The notes under the pieces: generated by a model
The model's database searches: none
The model's input: only the letters and a program-made list of their open reading frames with translations
Told to the model about the DNA's origin: nothing
Part shown: positions 11,070 to 21,387 of the stretch, piece by piece
Numbering within the stretch: position 1 is the first letter of the stretch
Layout of the letters: each line of letters opens with the position of its first letter
Assembly: GCA_019915015.1 (NCBI GenBank)
Contig: JAHBBC010000040.1
Span: 62,001-126,000, forward strand
Source of the DNA: Auriscalpium vulgare
Taxonomy: Eukaryota; Basidiomycota; Agaricomycetes; Russulales; Auriscalpiaceae
DNA: 64,000 nucleotides
Direction of reading: 5' to 3'
Made by a program: the position numbers and the translations under genes

Positions 11070-13107
11070 GGGAGAGGGAACGGGCGCACCAGGAGCTGGC
11101 GGACTTGCGGGCGCAGCAAGGCGAGCTGCTCTTCGGTGGTCGCGTCGCTCGCCATGGCATCGAGCAAACCCAGCTGGAGGTCCAGCATCGCACGGGTGGC
11201 GGTCGCATCAGCGAGAGGCGGCGTCCATAACGCAGGGAATTGTGGCGGTGGGAAGGTGAGCGAGCGAGGCGAGGGGAAGAGGACAAGCGCACGAACAATG
11301 GCGCGTGCGTGGGAGCGACCGGCCGCGTGGCCCGGCCAGAGCGCTGGTTTTGCCTCCGAGCGCCCACGATGCCGGGTCGATCCGCGATCGGATCAGCGAT
11401 CGTTGATTTGATACCGCGATGTACACCGGGCCGCTGCGGGACGACGCACGCGGCTCCGAAGCCACGTGGCGATCACGTGCCCCTGGCGCGAGCGAATCTT
11501 CACAAGTCGTTGGCGCCCGTCCCTCCTAGACACGCGACCTCTGCGCACGGGCGTCGCAGAAGCTGGCAATGGGTCGGAACTCTGACAGTTCTATTGGGAG
11601 GCATTCAACGACGTACATGCAGGCGCAAAATGGCTACACTAACGCGGGCTCTTTCTTTCCCTCTGCTTCTCGACGCCCCGACGCCCCAACAACTCTACAG
11701 TACGGCAGGGTCATTGCGGGGAATGCGCCCCGGCTGGCTGACTCAACCCCGATTTGCGGCTCCGCCTCGGTGACCGCGGTGTACGTTCTGCCACCCCATC
11801 GGAACAGCGCGAAACGTCACGATCTCATCCAGGAACATCGTCGGGTTGCTGTGGATGTCGGCCAACAATTGAGTGGGCAGGTTCAACGCGAGGATCACGC
11901 TCTCTATCGCAGTCCGGGCGTGGAGACTGTCGATCATGGCCCACTGCAATGAGTCGCGAAGAAACGCCGCCGCGGCGGCCTCCAGCGACCCATCCGCCGA
12001 ATCAAAGGCGTCAACGTAGGGACCCCAGCAACCGCGCGCGCTCCGATCGTCGGGCCGCGCAACTTGAGCGATGGTAGCATAGACCGATTCCAAGGTCGCC
12101 ACCGTCTCGGTAGTGTGGGTGATAAGAGTGTCGGAGAGGGGGTGCGCGGGGGTGCGCAGGAGGTCGGGAAGGGATACGCCAGTGGTCGAGTAGGAGAGGC
12201 GATGGACTTCGGACAGGAGGGCTTCTTCCCCGCCATTCAGGCGCTGGAGCACGGACGCGCAAGCTTCCATGGCGGCGATAAACTCCGCGTGCACGGTCGC
12301 GTCGATACCCGCGCCGCGACCAGTAGGATGAGCGGCCAGGCAGAGCTCACCGAGGCTGCGGCGGTACTGAGGGACGGACGTGCGACCCGACTCGAACGCT
12401 GCCCACAGCGCACCCTCGCAAAGGCGGGCGAGCTGCCAAGCATGATCGCGATTGTTGGGAAAGGTGAAGCCAGCAATAGGGCGAACAGCGAATGTCGGGT
12501 CGAGTGGAGCGGACGTTGGGGGCGCGATGTCGCTGATGAGAATACCACCCCACTCGGCGAAGGCAACGCGACTCGGGGGACACGGTGAACAACATCTCGA
12601 AGATAGGGCCCGCAATCGCCTGCACCAGACGGAGGACAGACGGCTTCGCCGTATTAAAGACTTCGCCCTGGAACAACCCCGCACCAGCGTGAGCGACGAT
12701 CGCGACAATGACACGAGGGCTTACATAGAGGGCGGCAACCTTGCGACCCCACTCTTCACGAGCCGCGACCAGGGTCCCTACGGGGGCGGTCTCCAGGTCA
12801 ATGGCAGGGGGCGTGAGGAGTAAGCCGACAAGGGCGAGTGCGCGCGACTCAAGGGCAAAGGTGGACCGACATGACAGACGATGGGTCGCAGGCACCGACC
12901 GCCTGCGTTATGTACGCCGTCGGGCACTTGTCGCGACCCGATGCGCCGCGGTTTGCCTGGGAATGCACGTCTGAGGGCAGGCGCAGATTTCAGTTGGGGG
13001 GAGGATGGCCAGTCGCGAGCGACGAGGAGAAAGATAGGGATTTCCTCGGCGATGGGTGACCAGTCCGCGCATGGCACACGAGGAACAAGTGGCCAGAAGG
13101 GAGACAA
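11070..13107 (-). pseudogene. Decayed unidentified gene between two fold-back elements
   Basis: Minus-strand coding pieces run continuously but change frame: SPIAEEIPIFLLVARDWPSS (about 13070-12890); ESRALALVGLLLTPPAIDLE to EMLFTVSPESR (about 12850-12585); VAFAEWGGILISDIAPPTS to VTFRAVPMGWQN (12575-11770, over 260 codons). A likely last exon with ATRAMLDLQLGLLDAMASD lies at about 11215-11070. One shift falls in a run of five C near 12582, another near 12860. The long Ala/Leu-rich helical protein has no domain I recognise. A single consensus error could explain either shift, so pseudogene status is likely but not certain. Confidence 0.5.
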
Positions 13108-13151
13108 AGTTGGAACCGACCACGCGCAACAGAATCCCGACCCATCAAATC

Positions 13152-14958
13152 CACCAGTCCATGTAGTCTCATTAAAAATAAGACCGGTAGTTACCGGTCA
13201 GTTCATTTCAAGAATAGACCGGTAACGTTATCCATTTAAATGAATCGACGTACGACGACGCATCAGTCATTAAAAATGCTTCGGGGTGTAAAAATGCTTC
13301 GATGCTATTGGCTACGGAAAAATCGGATAAAATCGGCAAAAATGGTGAAAAAATTCAGTCGGCGCTTGTTCCCACGGGCACGGGACCAAAATGAACCATT
13401 ATAAATGGCTACCGGTAAAACAAATTGGCACCTATAGGGTTCAAAAAAATGGGGGAAAACCTGGATAAATTGGCATATATTAGGGAGCATCAAATGCCAC
13501 CCGATTTCGGCTCCCACGCGCCAAAATGTTCCCACGGTCCCAAAAAATGCCATTTTTTATCATTCACACTGGTATATAACCCTTTCCGTAGGCCCTAGGA
13601 AAACCCATTGATGACAATACAGTACGTATATGAGGTGGAATTACATGTGAGCCATATATACAGACTGTCCTAAGCCCAGTCCATTGGAATGGGAAGTGGA
13701 TGGACCCACAAACAAACAGAGTATATCATAAGGAATATCCTACAGCCATGATCTTGTTTACCTAAGCTACCAAAATTTGCACACAAATAGCTCTCAATAC
13801 TTTAAGACTTATAGTAGATTTTTCATGACCCAAGCCCCCCCTCAATTCTTCTCAAACACAATTTCTTTAGTATTTATGCTGTTGAGATAGTATTAATGGA
13901 CACATTTTGACTACTTTTGTATACATTTGGCAGGGTCTGACCGCTGTAGATGCCCAGTCACAATGCAGCTAGATCCTACCTTCATATTACATATTTAACA
14001 TACCATTGTTTGAAGTCATTGGTAGGCTGCATTCAACACACATATATTCATTATTTATATGTTTTAGCCCAAAAGAATGGAGTATGCCTAATAGCTCTCC
14101 AGGGTGGTATGTTAAATATGTAATATGAAGGTAGAGACTAGCTGCATTGTGACTGGGCATCTACAGCGGTCAGACCCTGCCAAATGTATACAAAAGTAGT
14201 CAAAATGTGTCCATTAATACTATCTCAACAGCATAAATACTAAAGAAATTGTGTTTGAGAAGAATTGAGGGGGGGCTTGGGTCATGAAAAATCTACTATA
14301 AGTCTTAAAGTATTGAGAGCTATTTGTGTGCAAATTTTGGTAGCTTAGGTAAACAAGATCATGGCTGTAGGATATTCCTTATGATATACTCTGTTTGTTT
14401 GTGGGTCCATCCACTTCCCATTCCAATGGACTGGGACTAGGACAGTCTGTATATATGGCTCACATGTAATTCCACCTCATATACGTACTGTATTGTCATC
14501 AATGGGTTTTCCTAGGGCCTACGGAAAGGGTTATATACCAGTGTGAATGATAAAAAATGGCATTTTTTGGGACCGTGGGAACATTTTGGCGCGTGGGAGC
14601 CGAAATCGGGTGGCATTTGATGCTCCCTAATATATGCCAATTTATCCAGGTTTTCCCCCATTTTTTTGAACCCTATAGGTGCCAATTTGTTTTACCGGTA
14701 GCCATTTATAATGGTTCATTTTGGTCCCGTGCCCGTGGGAACAAGCGCCGACTGAATTTTTTCACCATTTTTGCCGATTTTATCCGATTTTTCCGTAGCC
14801 AATAGCATCGAAGCATTTTTACACCCCGAAGCATTTTTAATGACTGATGCGTCGTCGTACGTCGATTCATTTAAATGGATAACGTTACCGGTCTATTCTT
14901 GAAATGAACTGACCGGTAACTACCGGTCTTATTTTTAATGAAACTACATGGACTGGTG
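13152..14958. mobile_element. Fold-back (palindromic) element 2, 1,807 bp
   Basis: Arms of about 850 bp, 13152-14003 and 14106-14958, are nearly perfect inverted copies around a spacer of about 100 bp. Termini are CACCAGTCCATGTAG and its inverse. Both arms contain the same 82-codon frame (13305-13553 minus, 14557-14805 plus), which reflects arm identity rather than a gene. Shared blocks with element 1 place both in one family. The immediate flanks both contain ATC, a possible 3-bp duplication, but element 1 shows no equivalent. Confidence 0.88.
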
Positions 14959-16041
14959 ATCGCCCCAACATCGCCGACCACCACACGCTCCATCACAGCG
15001 ACGTTATCTCCGCCACCCCCGATGTCCACTGATCAGCCTGGGGTCGGAATCGGTGATGGATTCCTACAACCGATGGGAGCGGACGATTAGCGCGACAATA
15101 GTGCGGGAAAAGAGGGGAATCGTACGATGACAGCCAACACCTCCTGCGCCCAACGCTCGCGCGACTCGATCGCCTCGGCGGCTGCCGCGAGTGGGAAGTC
15201 CGCGCTGGGTGCCCAACCCAGGTGGTATAGTAAGAGAGTACCGCAACGGTACGTGTGGGAGACCAGGTCATGGTGGTGTGTGGGGGGTTCGTAGGGAGTT
15301 TGGTGGGTTCGGGCGGGCGGTGCGACGCTACCTGACGACTCATCAAGACGACAGGAGGGAGCTTCTATCAGGCGGGGCTGTCCGGGGATTTGCCGACTGA
15401 GGACAGTCGGTAGCTCAGTTGGGGGGAGGATGATGGGACCCGCCGCGCTACAGGCACCGAAACAGGCTGATCGCACCGCTACAGACAGACACACACCCCC
15501 GAGACGCCCGTAGGGCGTTGAGGCACCAACACGACCACCATGCGCTGCTCCCGAGGCAAGGCGACACAGCTGCGCTAACGAGACAGTGTAGGGGAGGCGT
15601 ACCGTAGAGAGGCGAGACTTAGCAGGGCACGAGTGCACGGACCGTGGGGGAGCTGACGAAGCAGCAGTATATAGATGCGGTTTGAGCTCTTGTATAGACA
15701 CTTTTGGGGACCTTGGGCCTACACCCGATGATACACCTGATTCCCCGTCAAGCGGGGATTCCACCGCAACTTTTCGGTTTTTCATGTTGAACCAAAGTCA
15801 CGTGACTTTGGTCTCCGGACCGCCGTTTCCGCCGTTTCGGCACAGCCACTTTGGAAAGTTCTGAAGTCAGGTGACTTCGGCTCCGAACTTTCCAGCGCTT
15901 CGGCCTCGTTTCCAGTCACCCCGAGGCGCCCGCACGTGGTTCGGTCGAGACCTTTCGGCCCATCAGCAGCAGACACGCCACAAAGTCGCTGCCAGACCAA
16001 GATCAGTGTAGTGAAACGTCCCGTGAGCATATCTCCAAGAC
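14959..16041. other. Region between fold-back element 2 and the hAT element
   Basis: A minus-strand frame around 15220-15090 (LLYHLGWAPSADFPLAAAAE followed by RERWAQEVLAVIV) looks protein-like and vaguely resembles the trapped pseudogene's AREEWGRKVAALYV segment. No gene model could be built. The stretch from 15780 to 16041 is rich in GAAGTCA/CTTCGG motifs and palindromes (see separate entry), and is the left flank of the hAT insertion. Confidence 0.3.
15791..15812. repeat. Perfect 22-bp palindrome with CACGTG core
   Basis: The centre AAAGTCACGTGACTTT is extended by three further paired bases on each side. A looser nested palindrome follows at about 15853-15893 (GGAAAGTTC ... GAACTTTCC enclosing GAAGTCA/GTGACTTC). 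It could be a dimeric bHLH/bZIP target or the remains of transposon ends; no function is shown. Confidence 0.6.
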
Positions 16042-16049
16042 GACCGGCT
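16042..16049. repeat. Left target-site duplication of the hAT element
   Basis: GACCGGCT, repeated exactly at 21380-21387. Eight base pairs is the hallmark duplication length of hAT transposons. Confidence 0.92.
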
Positions 16050-16160
16050 TAGTGTTGCGGGAAAAACCTCTGGCCAGTATCCCCCCGGTAAGGTACCGGT
16101 GGCGCTCCTAGCCGGGGAGGTATCAAACCGGTACCGTACCAGGGAAATAGTCACGTGATG
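16050..16160 (+). repeat. Left terminal and subterminal repeat of the hAT element
   Basis: Twenty-base terminal repeat followed by GGTACCGG- and ACCGGTACC-type motifs and CACGTGATG. The mirror set is at about 21245-21379. Confidence 0.75.
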
Positions 16161-16428
16161 TTTAGTTCCCACGCAGTAGCAGCTCGATTTTCGCGTACAC
16201 ACGAGGATTTGGAATGGTTTCAATGCATCAGATGAAGATTTAGCAGTGTATGTATCCATAGCCAAATTGCCAGAGCTTAGCCGTAGGTGCCCCGACCTGT
16301 ACGAATTCGCTGCTGCCTGCTACACAAGTGTCATGATTTGTCAGCAGACGCGGCTTTTGCAAGGCTGCCGCAGCACTCGAGCGTACATTGTAACAACGCG
16401 TACAATACATACTGAAACCTCGGGAGGC

Positions 16429-19400
16429 TTATTGAAACAAGGCATCTGTGCTGAAATCATTGTCCTCTTCATCAGAATCTGGTATGCTCTCGTCCCTAGC
16501 CTGACCTGCACTGACTCCGACAGCAGGGTTCCGACGTGCAGGAAGCTGAGCTTCCTCCGCGAGGACATCAGATAAAATTGCAGACCTCAGGTTGATGTGA
16601 GGCATCTTGATGAAAGCATTGGCAGGTTCGTACGGTTCTGCCAGGTCTTCACCTTGAACGTCATTGTCGTCATTGTCGTCTTCTTCGTCCGACATCGGTG
16701 CGGGTGCGTTTTCTGAAGAGGGGAATACCTTCTTTTCGATGTTGTAGAACTTGACCGAAGGGAATTGATTAGTGTGCGCGCGCACCTGCTCGAATGGTTG
16801 GAACACTGTGTACTTCAATAAAGAACGGAGGTTGCTTACCTTGCTCTTAGACATGTGGTACTGTCGGACTTGAGTCATTGCAGACATGTTATGCACGGAT
16901 AGCCGATTCCTATGCTTTGGAGTAAGCCATGTGAATGTAGAGCCAGTCCGTTCATCGGGCATGGAGTTGACTCGGACGGAATACAGTTTGATAGCGAGAT
17001 GCTATTCATGACAGCATCAGTCGGCAGCGCTCGGTGAATCATACGGACACGAACACGTACCGGAAGGATGTGCACATTATCAGAGCCAACACGGCCCTTC
17101 CACCACTTAAGGACCGCCTGCGGAACCGTATCGTCGAGCGGATGATCGAATGGGAACTGGTGTCGAGCATAGGCTAGAGTTTCCCTGTGAAGTTGGGCTG
17201 TAAATGATTTCCCTTTTTTTGCCCACTTCAAGAATGCCTTCTTATGGCCATGAACGATCTCTTTCTCTCCGATGTTGGCTAAGAAGCGGACAACGGACTC
17301 GAAAATTGATGGATGCCGAACACCAATGAGTGTCACCTTCTCGCCTTCCGGTAGCCACAGGTCCGACGTGATAAGATCTGATTGATGCACACATAAGACA
17401 GCGACGAGATGCAAGCAAAAGAATGGCTCTAACCAGGGTTCAGATATGCTGCAGCAAGGTATGCATTATTAGCTATGTTGCCATCCAGAAAGAGTTGGCG
17501 ATGTCGCGCATTGAGGATGCCGCGGATGGCGTTCGCGACCTCAGCGTCAAAATACAGCCTAGGATTTTGAAAGGCGTCCTCTGTTGCACGAATAACAGCA
17601 TGCCAGAATATATAGACGTCGGCAGCAGTCGCCTCCAGAGCCTCCAGGCAGGCTAATGCCTTTGTTGCAGGCAAAGTGGCCGCGATGAACTGGGAGAGAC
17701 CAGACTCGAACTTGAATGTCTGGTGATCATCCGGTGCAGGCTGAAAATACTCAGCAATTTCCTGCGAATGTTGTCAGCAAGTCATTTCGTCTAGTCGATC
17801 CATCAATTGTACCTCATAAAGTCCGTTAGGCGATTCACGGATGACTTTCTTGATCGCAGCTGAGGACCGATGGACAGAGCGAGCAGAGAGCGGGATTGTT
17901 GCGAATCTCGTCTTTCCGATAGCCTCCAGGCCGCGTCCTGTCTTTAGTTTTTCACGAGCTTTCTTGAGGGCTGCATGTCCAGCGTGCGAGGTATGAAATA
18001 ATGTTATTGTCTGCCGCACCACACGGATGATCTGGTTGCGGATTAGATCTGATTAATGCTGGTAGTGTGGACGTTTGCGCACCGGTTTGAAAACATCAAT
18101 GAGATTAATCTCAAGGATTGTGCGATTCAAGTGATGGCAAACATCCGCAAGATTGAGCGCAGTGGGCATGAGGGCCAGAATTGCAATGGAACGCGAGGCT
18201 CGCGTGTTACCCGTGCTATCACATGTCAGGCCGGAAAACCTGGACGGACCGATGGCATTGACAATCTGCGCGAAGTTGTTAGAAATTGCTGAAGTAGTTA
18301 AGTTCCAATGCCCACGCACCGGACTTGCGACATTCTCAACAATCCAAGGTGCAGTGTGCGACTCGGAAGTTGCCTCCCGTGTGTCCATCAAGTATACTTC
18401 ACGGTCTGAGGTCGAGACGTGTACAGTCCAGTAGGACTCACGACCTGTCGAAGTTCCGCCGTCATAGGAGAGAGTGAGGTCTTCCTGACCTTGCAGATAC
18501 TTGAGTTGCTCCCGGCGGACCCACGATGCTTCGTTTACGATGCCTTCATATTCGAGCTTGTCTCTGGTTGAAGGTGCATATGATGGTAAGGCAATCTCAA
18601 GCATCTCCTTCCACTCCGGGCGCGAGACGATATATGTTGGCAAACCCGCGACGCATATGAGTTTAAGAATGGCAAGGTCGAGCTTTCTGTGACGCTCGAG
18701 CTTCCCAAGCGCCTTTGCTTGCCGAAAGAACGCATGTGTCGCGGCGCCTGCATCTTGCTTCTCCCCATCTTGTCCAATTCCATCTTGAGCTCCTAGTTCC
18801 TTCGCAACCATCATGGATCCTTTCGAATTGGTGAGCTCCTGGACCTGCGCAGACAGTGCCTTTCCAGCTGAATGTATGTGCACTTTCTCCCGCAGCTCTG
18901 AGGACAGCTTGGGGCAGTCCTTTGCATGACGAACGACTCGGATCAACGCTCGATGTCGGAAAGTATGATGGCAAGGGTTATCAGGACCTCCGACACAGCG
19001 CCAGAGCAGCGTAGTTGGATTGTCGCGGCGATAGCAAGCCTCGGTGAGAGCGTCCATCAGAGGATCCGGCGGCCGTCCTCCCCGGCGCGCATCCTTCTTC
19101 GGCTGCACCCATTTGACAAGGTCACCAGGGTTAAGCTCAATCTCCATGTCGCTCCCATCTTCTTCCCCCATCTCGTTCACATACGGAGCTGCGCCGTCCG
19201 CAACTCCTTCGGCATCTGATTTCTGTTCATCGAGCTGCTGGTCTTGCAGTACCGGTGAACTACTAGGCTGCTTGTGCGTAGCGACTGTGTTTCCGCCCGA
19301 ACGCTTTGCAACCTGTAAGCAAAGCTTCTGTTACTTACTGCTGTCGCGCGCTGACAACCTCTTTGGGCACTTACAGTTGACGTTCCAGCAATATGCAGAT

Positions 19401-20946
19401 TCAACGGCGCCGGTTTGAAGACCTCGTCCCACTGCTGCTTGCTCCCCGCATTGCCGGAACTCTCCGCCGGTTCCTTTCCTTTCGAAGCGGCATTTTTCTT
19501 CGTGCGTTTGGCTGGCACGGTGAGTGGCGTGACATTGGTGGCTACACTCAGTCGCCTCTTAACGACGCCTTCTAGACTCAATAACTGCGGCTTCGTGAAC
19601 GCCGATGTGTGCGCACTTGCCCGTATAAGCATGCCAGGCGCTAGCATATTGGACTTGTATTTGAGACTGTCCTGCACTGTCGGTGAGTCGAGTCCGCAAG
19701 TAAGTGAAGCTGAGCGCGCACTGACCATGTCACGTAGGTAACACATTATGTCAGCAAGGTGTCGAATGCGTTGCACGACACAGTCTGTATCCGAGAGGAG
19801 ATGGATGTCGTCGGGGATGAGATGGTGAGCAAGAGAATTGTGGCTGAGGACAGAGCAGGAGAAGCTGTCGAGCTGTGGGGTGCATGGTAACACGTTGAGT
19901 GAAAGCGGCCCAGTCGCTCCGTGTTGTCCTAACCACCATTCTATCATCTCCAACAGCTCGCGGGGCGGCTTCCGTCCAAGAGAATCAGCATAGAAAGCCG
20001 TGTGTGGCTCTACGCTGATCGCAACGGACACCCAGTGATTTGTCTCGTGTACGGCTGCTGGCAAGAGCACATCCGCGCCATCGATCCGCACCCCGATCGT
20101 CATTCCAACCTCCTTGAGTGATCCATCTTGCAGCTGCGAGCCAGCCAATCGTAGGGGAGTGATGCCGCGCATTGATTGGTAAGATGTTCCGCTAGCATTG
20201 AGTCGTGCGCGGTTGCGGTACGTGTCAATGAGCTTGACTGATGCCGCACTCGGCAGTATACATGCCGGCTTGCCTTGTCTTTGCAGACGATGACCTAGCA
20301 GCATCCCCAGCTGATCCATATGCTCCGCCGCCAGCCAACGCCGACCACAGTACGATGTAAGCGTCTTTGGATCGACGCCCATCGTCGTTGGGAGGGGTAC
20401 GTCCCATGGCCAGTCGTCGAGGAGTGCTGACGTGTCTGCAGCAAGGGACTTCACCTCGTCGTTGAGCAAGCCCTCGGTCCAAGTCTTCAACCACGCAGTG
20501 GCCAGAGAAAGGCGCGCCTTGGCAGCGAGTATGCGCCGGACCTCGTACCAGTAGGTGAGAACCCACATCGGGGTTTTGAGTGTTTGTTGAGTGACCGACT
20601 CTTGAACAGGATAGCCCAGGCAAGCATAGCCTGTCTCTAGGGCGGGGATGACGCGGTTTTGCAGGATTTCCAACACCTCGGTGTGCGGCGGCATCGGCCT
20701 AGAGAGCAGGACCATTGCATTTGCGGCCGTTATGAAGCTTTGGCCCTTCGAGAAGAGTGTGCTCTGCTGGAGCAGAGACGGCGCGTTCGCCTCCGGTGGG
20801 ACAGGGAAATTTTGGATATCGGCATTGCGCAGGGCTGGTGTGGGTAGTAGGACATGTTTAATGTCGTCGGGAATGGGTATTCTTTTGAGGATATCACCCA
20901 GAGTTTGAAATGAGTCGATGTCGTGGATGACCTCGTCGTCCGCCAT
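16429..20946 (-). CDS. Ulp1 protease-hAT transposase fusion protein, 1,394 aa
   Basis: Seven exons join with consistent phase: 20946-19375, 19312-18083, 18031-17813, 17761-17434, 17377-17061, 17001-16840, 16785-16429; all introns are GT-AG and about 50-62 nt. The summed length is exactly 1,395 codons. Residues about 250-400 are a C48/Ulp1-like cysteine protease core with TNHWVSV (His about 304), YADSLG (Asp 321) and QLDSFSC (Gln 358, Cys 364). Residues about 628-660 form a BED-like finger (C630, C638, H653, C657). About 735-900 is the DUF659/RNase H-like part with SYDGGTS and TCDSTGN supplying the first two Asp. LAAAYLNPD and LAIKLYSVRVNSMPDERTG form the hAT C-terminal region, followed by an acidic tail. 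It would excise and insert the surrounding element; the protease part may act on SUMO or a SUMO-like modification. Confidence 0.88.
19313..19374 (-). other. Intron 1 of the Ulp1-hAT gene: the fusion junction
   Basis: GTAAGT...GCTTACAG, 62 nt. Splicing joins HIAGTST to VAKRSGGNTV in phase 0, and the frame runs straight into NEMGEEDG and the transposase. Without splicing the protease frame ends at 19177, which makes the two parts look like separate genes. Confidence 0.8.
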
Positions 20947-21379
20947 TTGACAGTTTTGAGGGTTGGCAAAATGTGCTAGGCCAGTGTCGAAGGTGAAGAT
21001 TGCGCCCTCATTTAGTCACTCACTACGGAGTGTAAATGTCGATCACAGCAACGGGTCGATCATACACACGTTGCTGCATACAACACTCTTGCAACTATCC
21101 CATGCCGAGGCGGGATGTGTCTAATACCTCCTTAAACATCCGCGTAGCATTGCACAACCACCTTACGACTGCCGGCCATGTCTGCGTGCGAGGCTGCGAG
21201 CCTCATGGCTCATGGGCCGGCGCCGGGCGCCGGAGGGGCCGACACACATCACGTGCTGGAGGTATTGTACCGGGTATATTGGGGCCCAGGGCAGGGCAGG
21301 TATGGTACCGGTACTATACAGGTACATTACCGGGGAAAAACGTTTTCGGGGAAAAACTCAGGTTTTTCCCGCAACGCTA

Positions 21380-21387
21380 GACCGGCT
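21380..21387. repeat. Right target-site duplication of the hAT element
   Basis: GACCGGCT, identical to 16042-16049. Confidence 0.92.

Larger units (their letters stand above)
16050..21379 (-). mobile_element. Complete hAT transposon carrying an Ulp1-transposase fusion gene, 5,330 bp
   Basis: Bounded by the 8-bp duplication GACCGGCT. The left end reads TAGTGTTGCGGGAAAAACCT; the right end, inverted, differs from it at one of 20 positions (TAGCG...). Inside both ends lie several copies of an ACCGGTACC-like motif and a CACGTGATG box (16154 and the inverse at about 21249), fitting the subterminal transposase-binding repeats of hAT elements. The only gene is the single large minus-strand transposase, open throughout. 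Intact ends, duplication and frame suggest recent mobility. Confidence 0.92.

Noticed and set aside
13305..13553. 82-codon frame present in both arms of fold-back element 2
   Set aside because: Same reason: arm symmetry, and the equivalent region of element 1 does not encode it.
19177..20946. Reading the Ulp1 protease as a separate 589-codon gene
   Set aside because: Its last 65 codons lie across and beyond a clear 62-nt GT-AG intron; splicing gives an exact in-frame continuation into the transposase.
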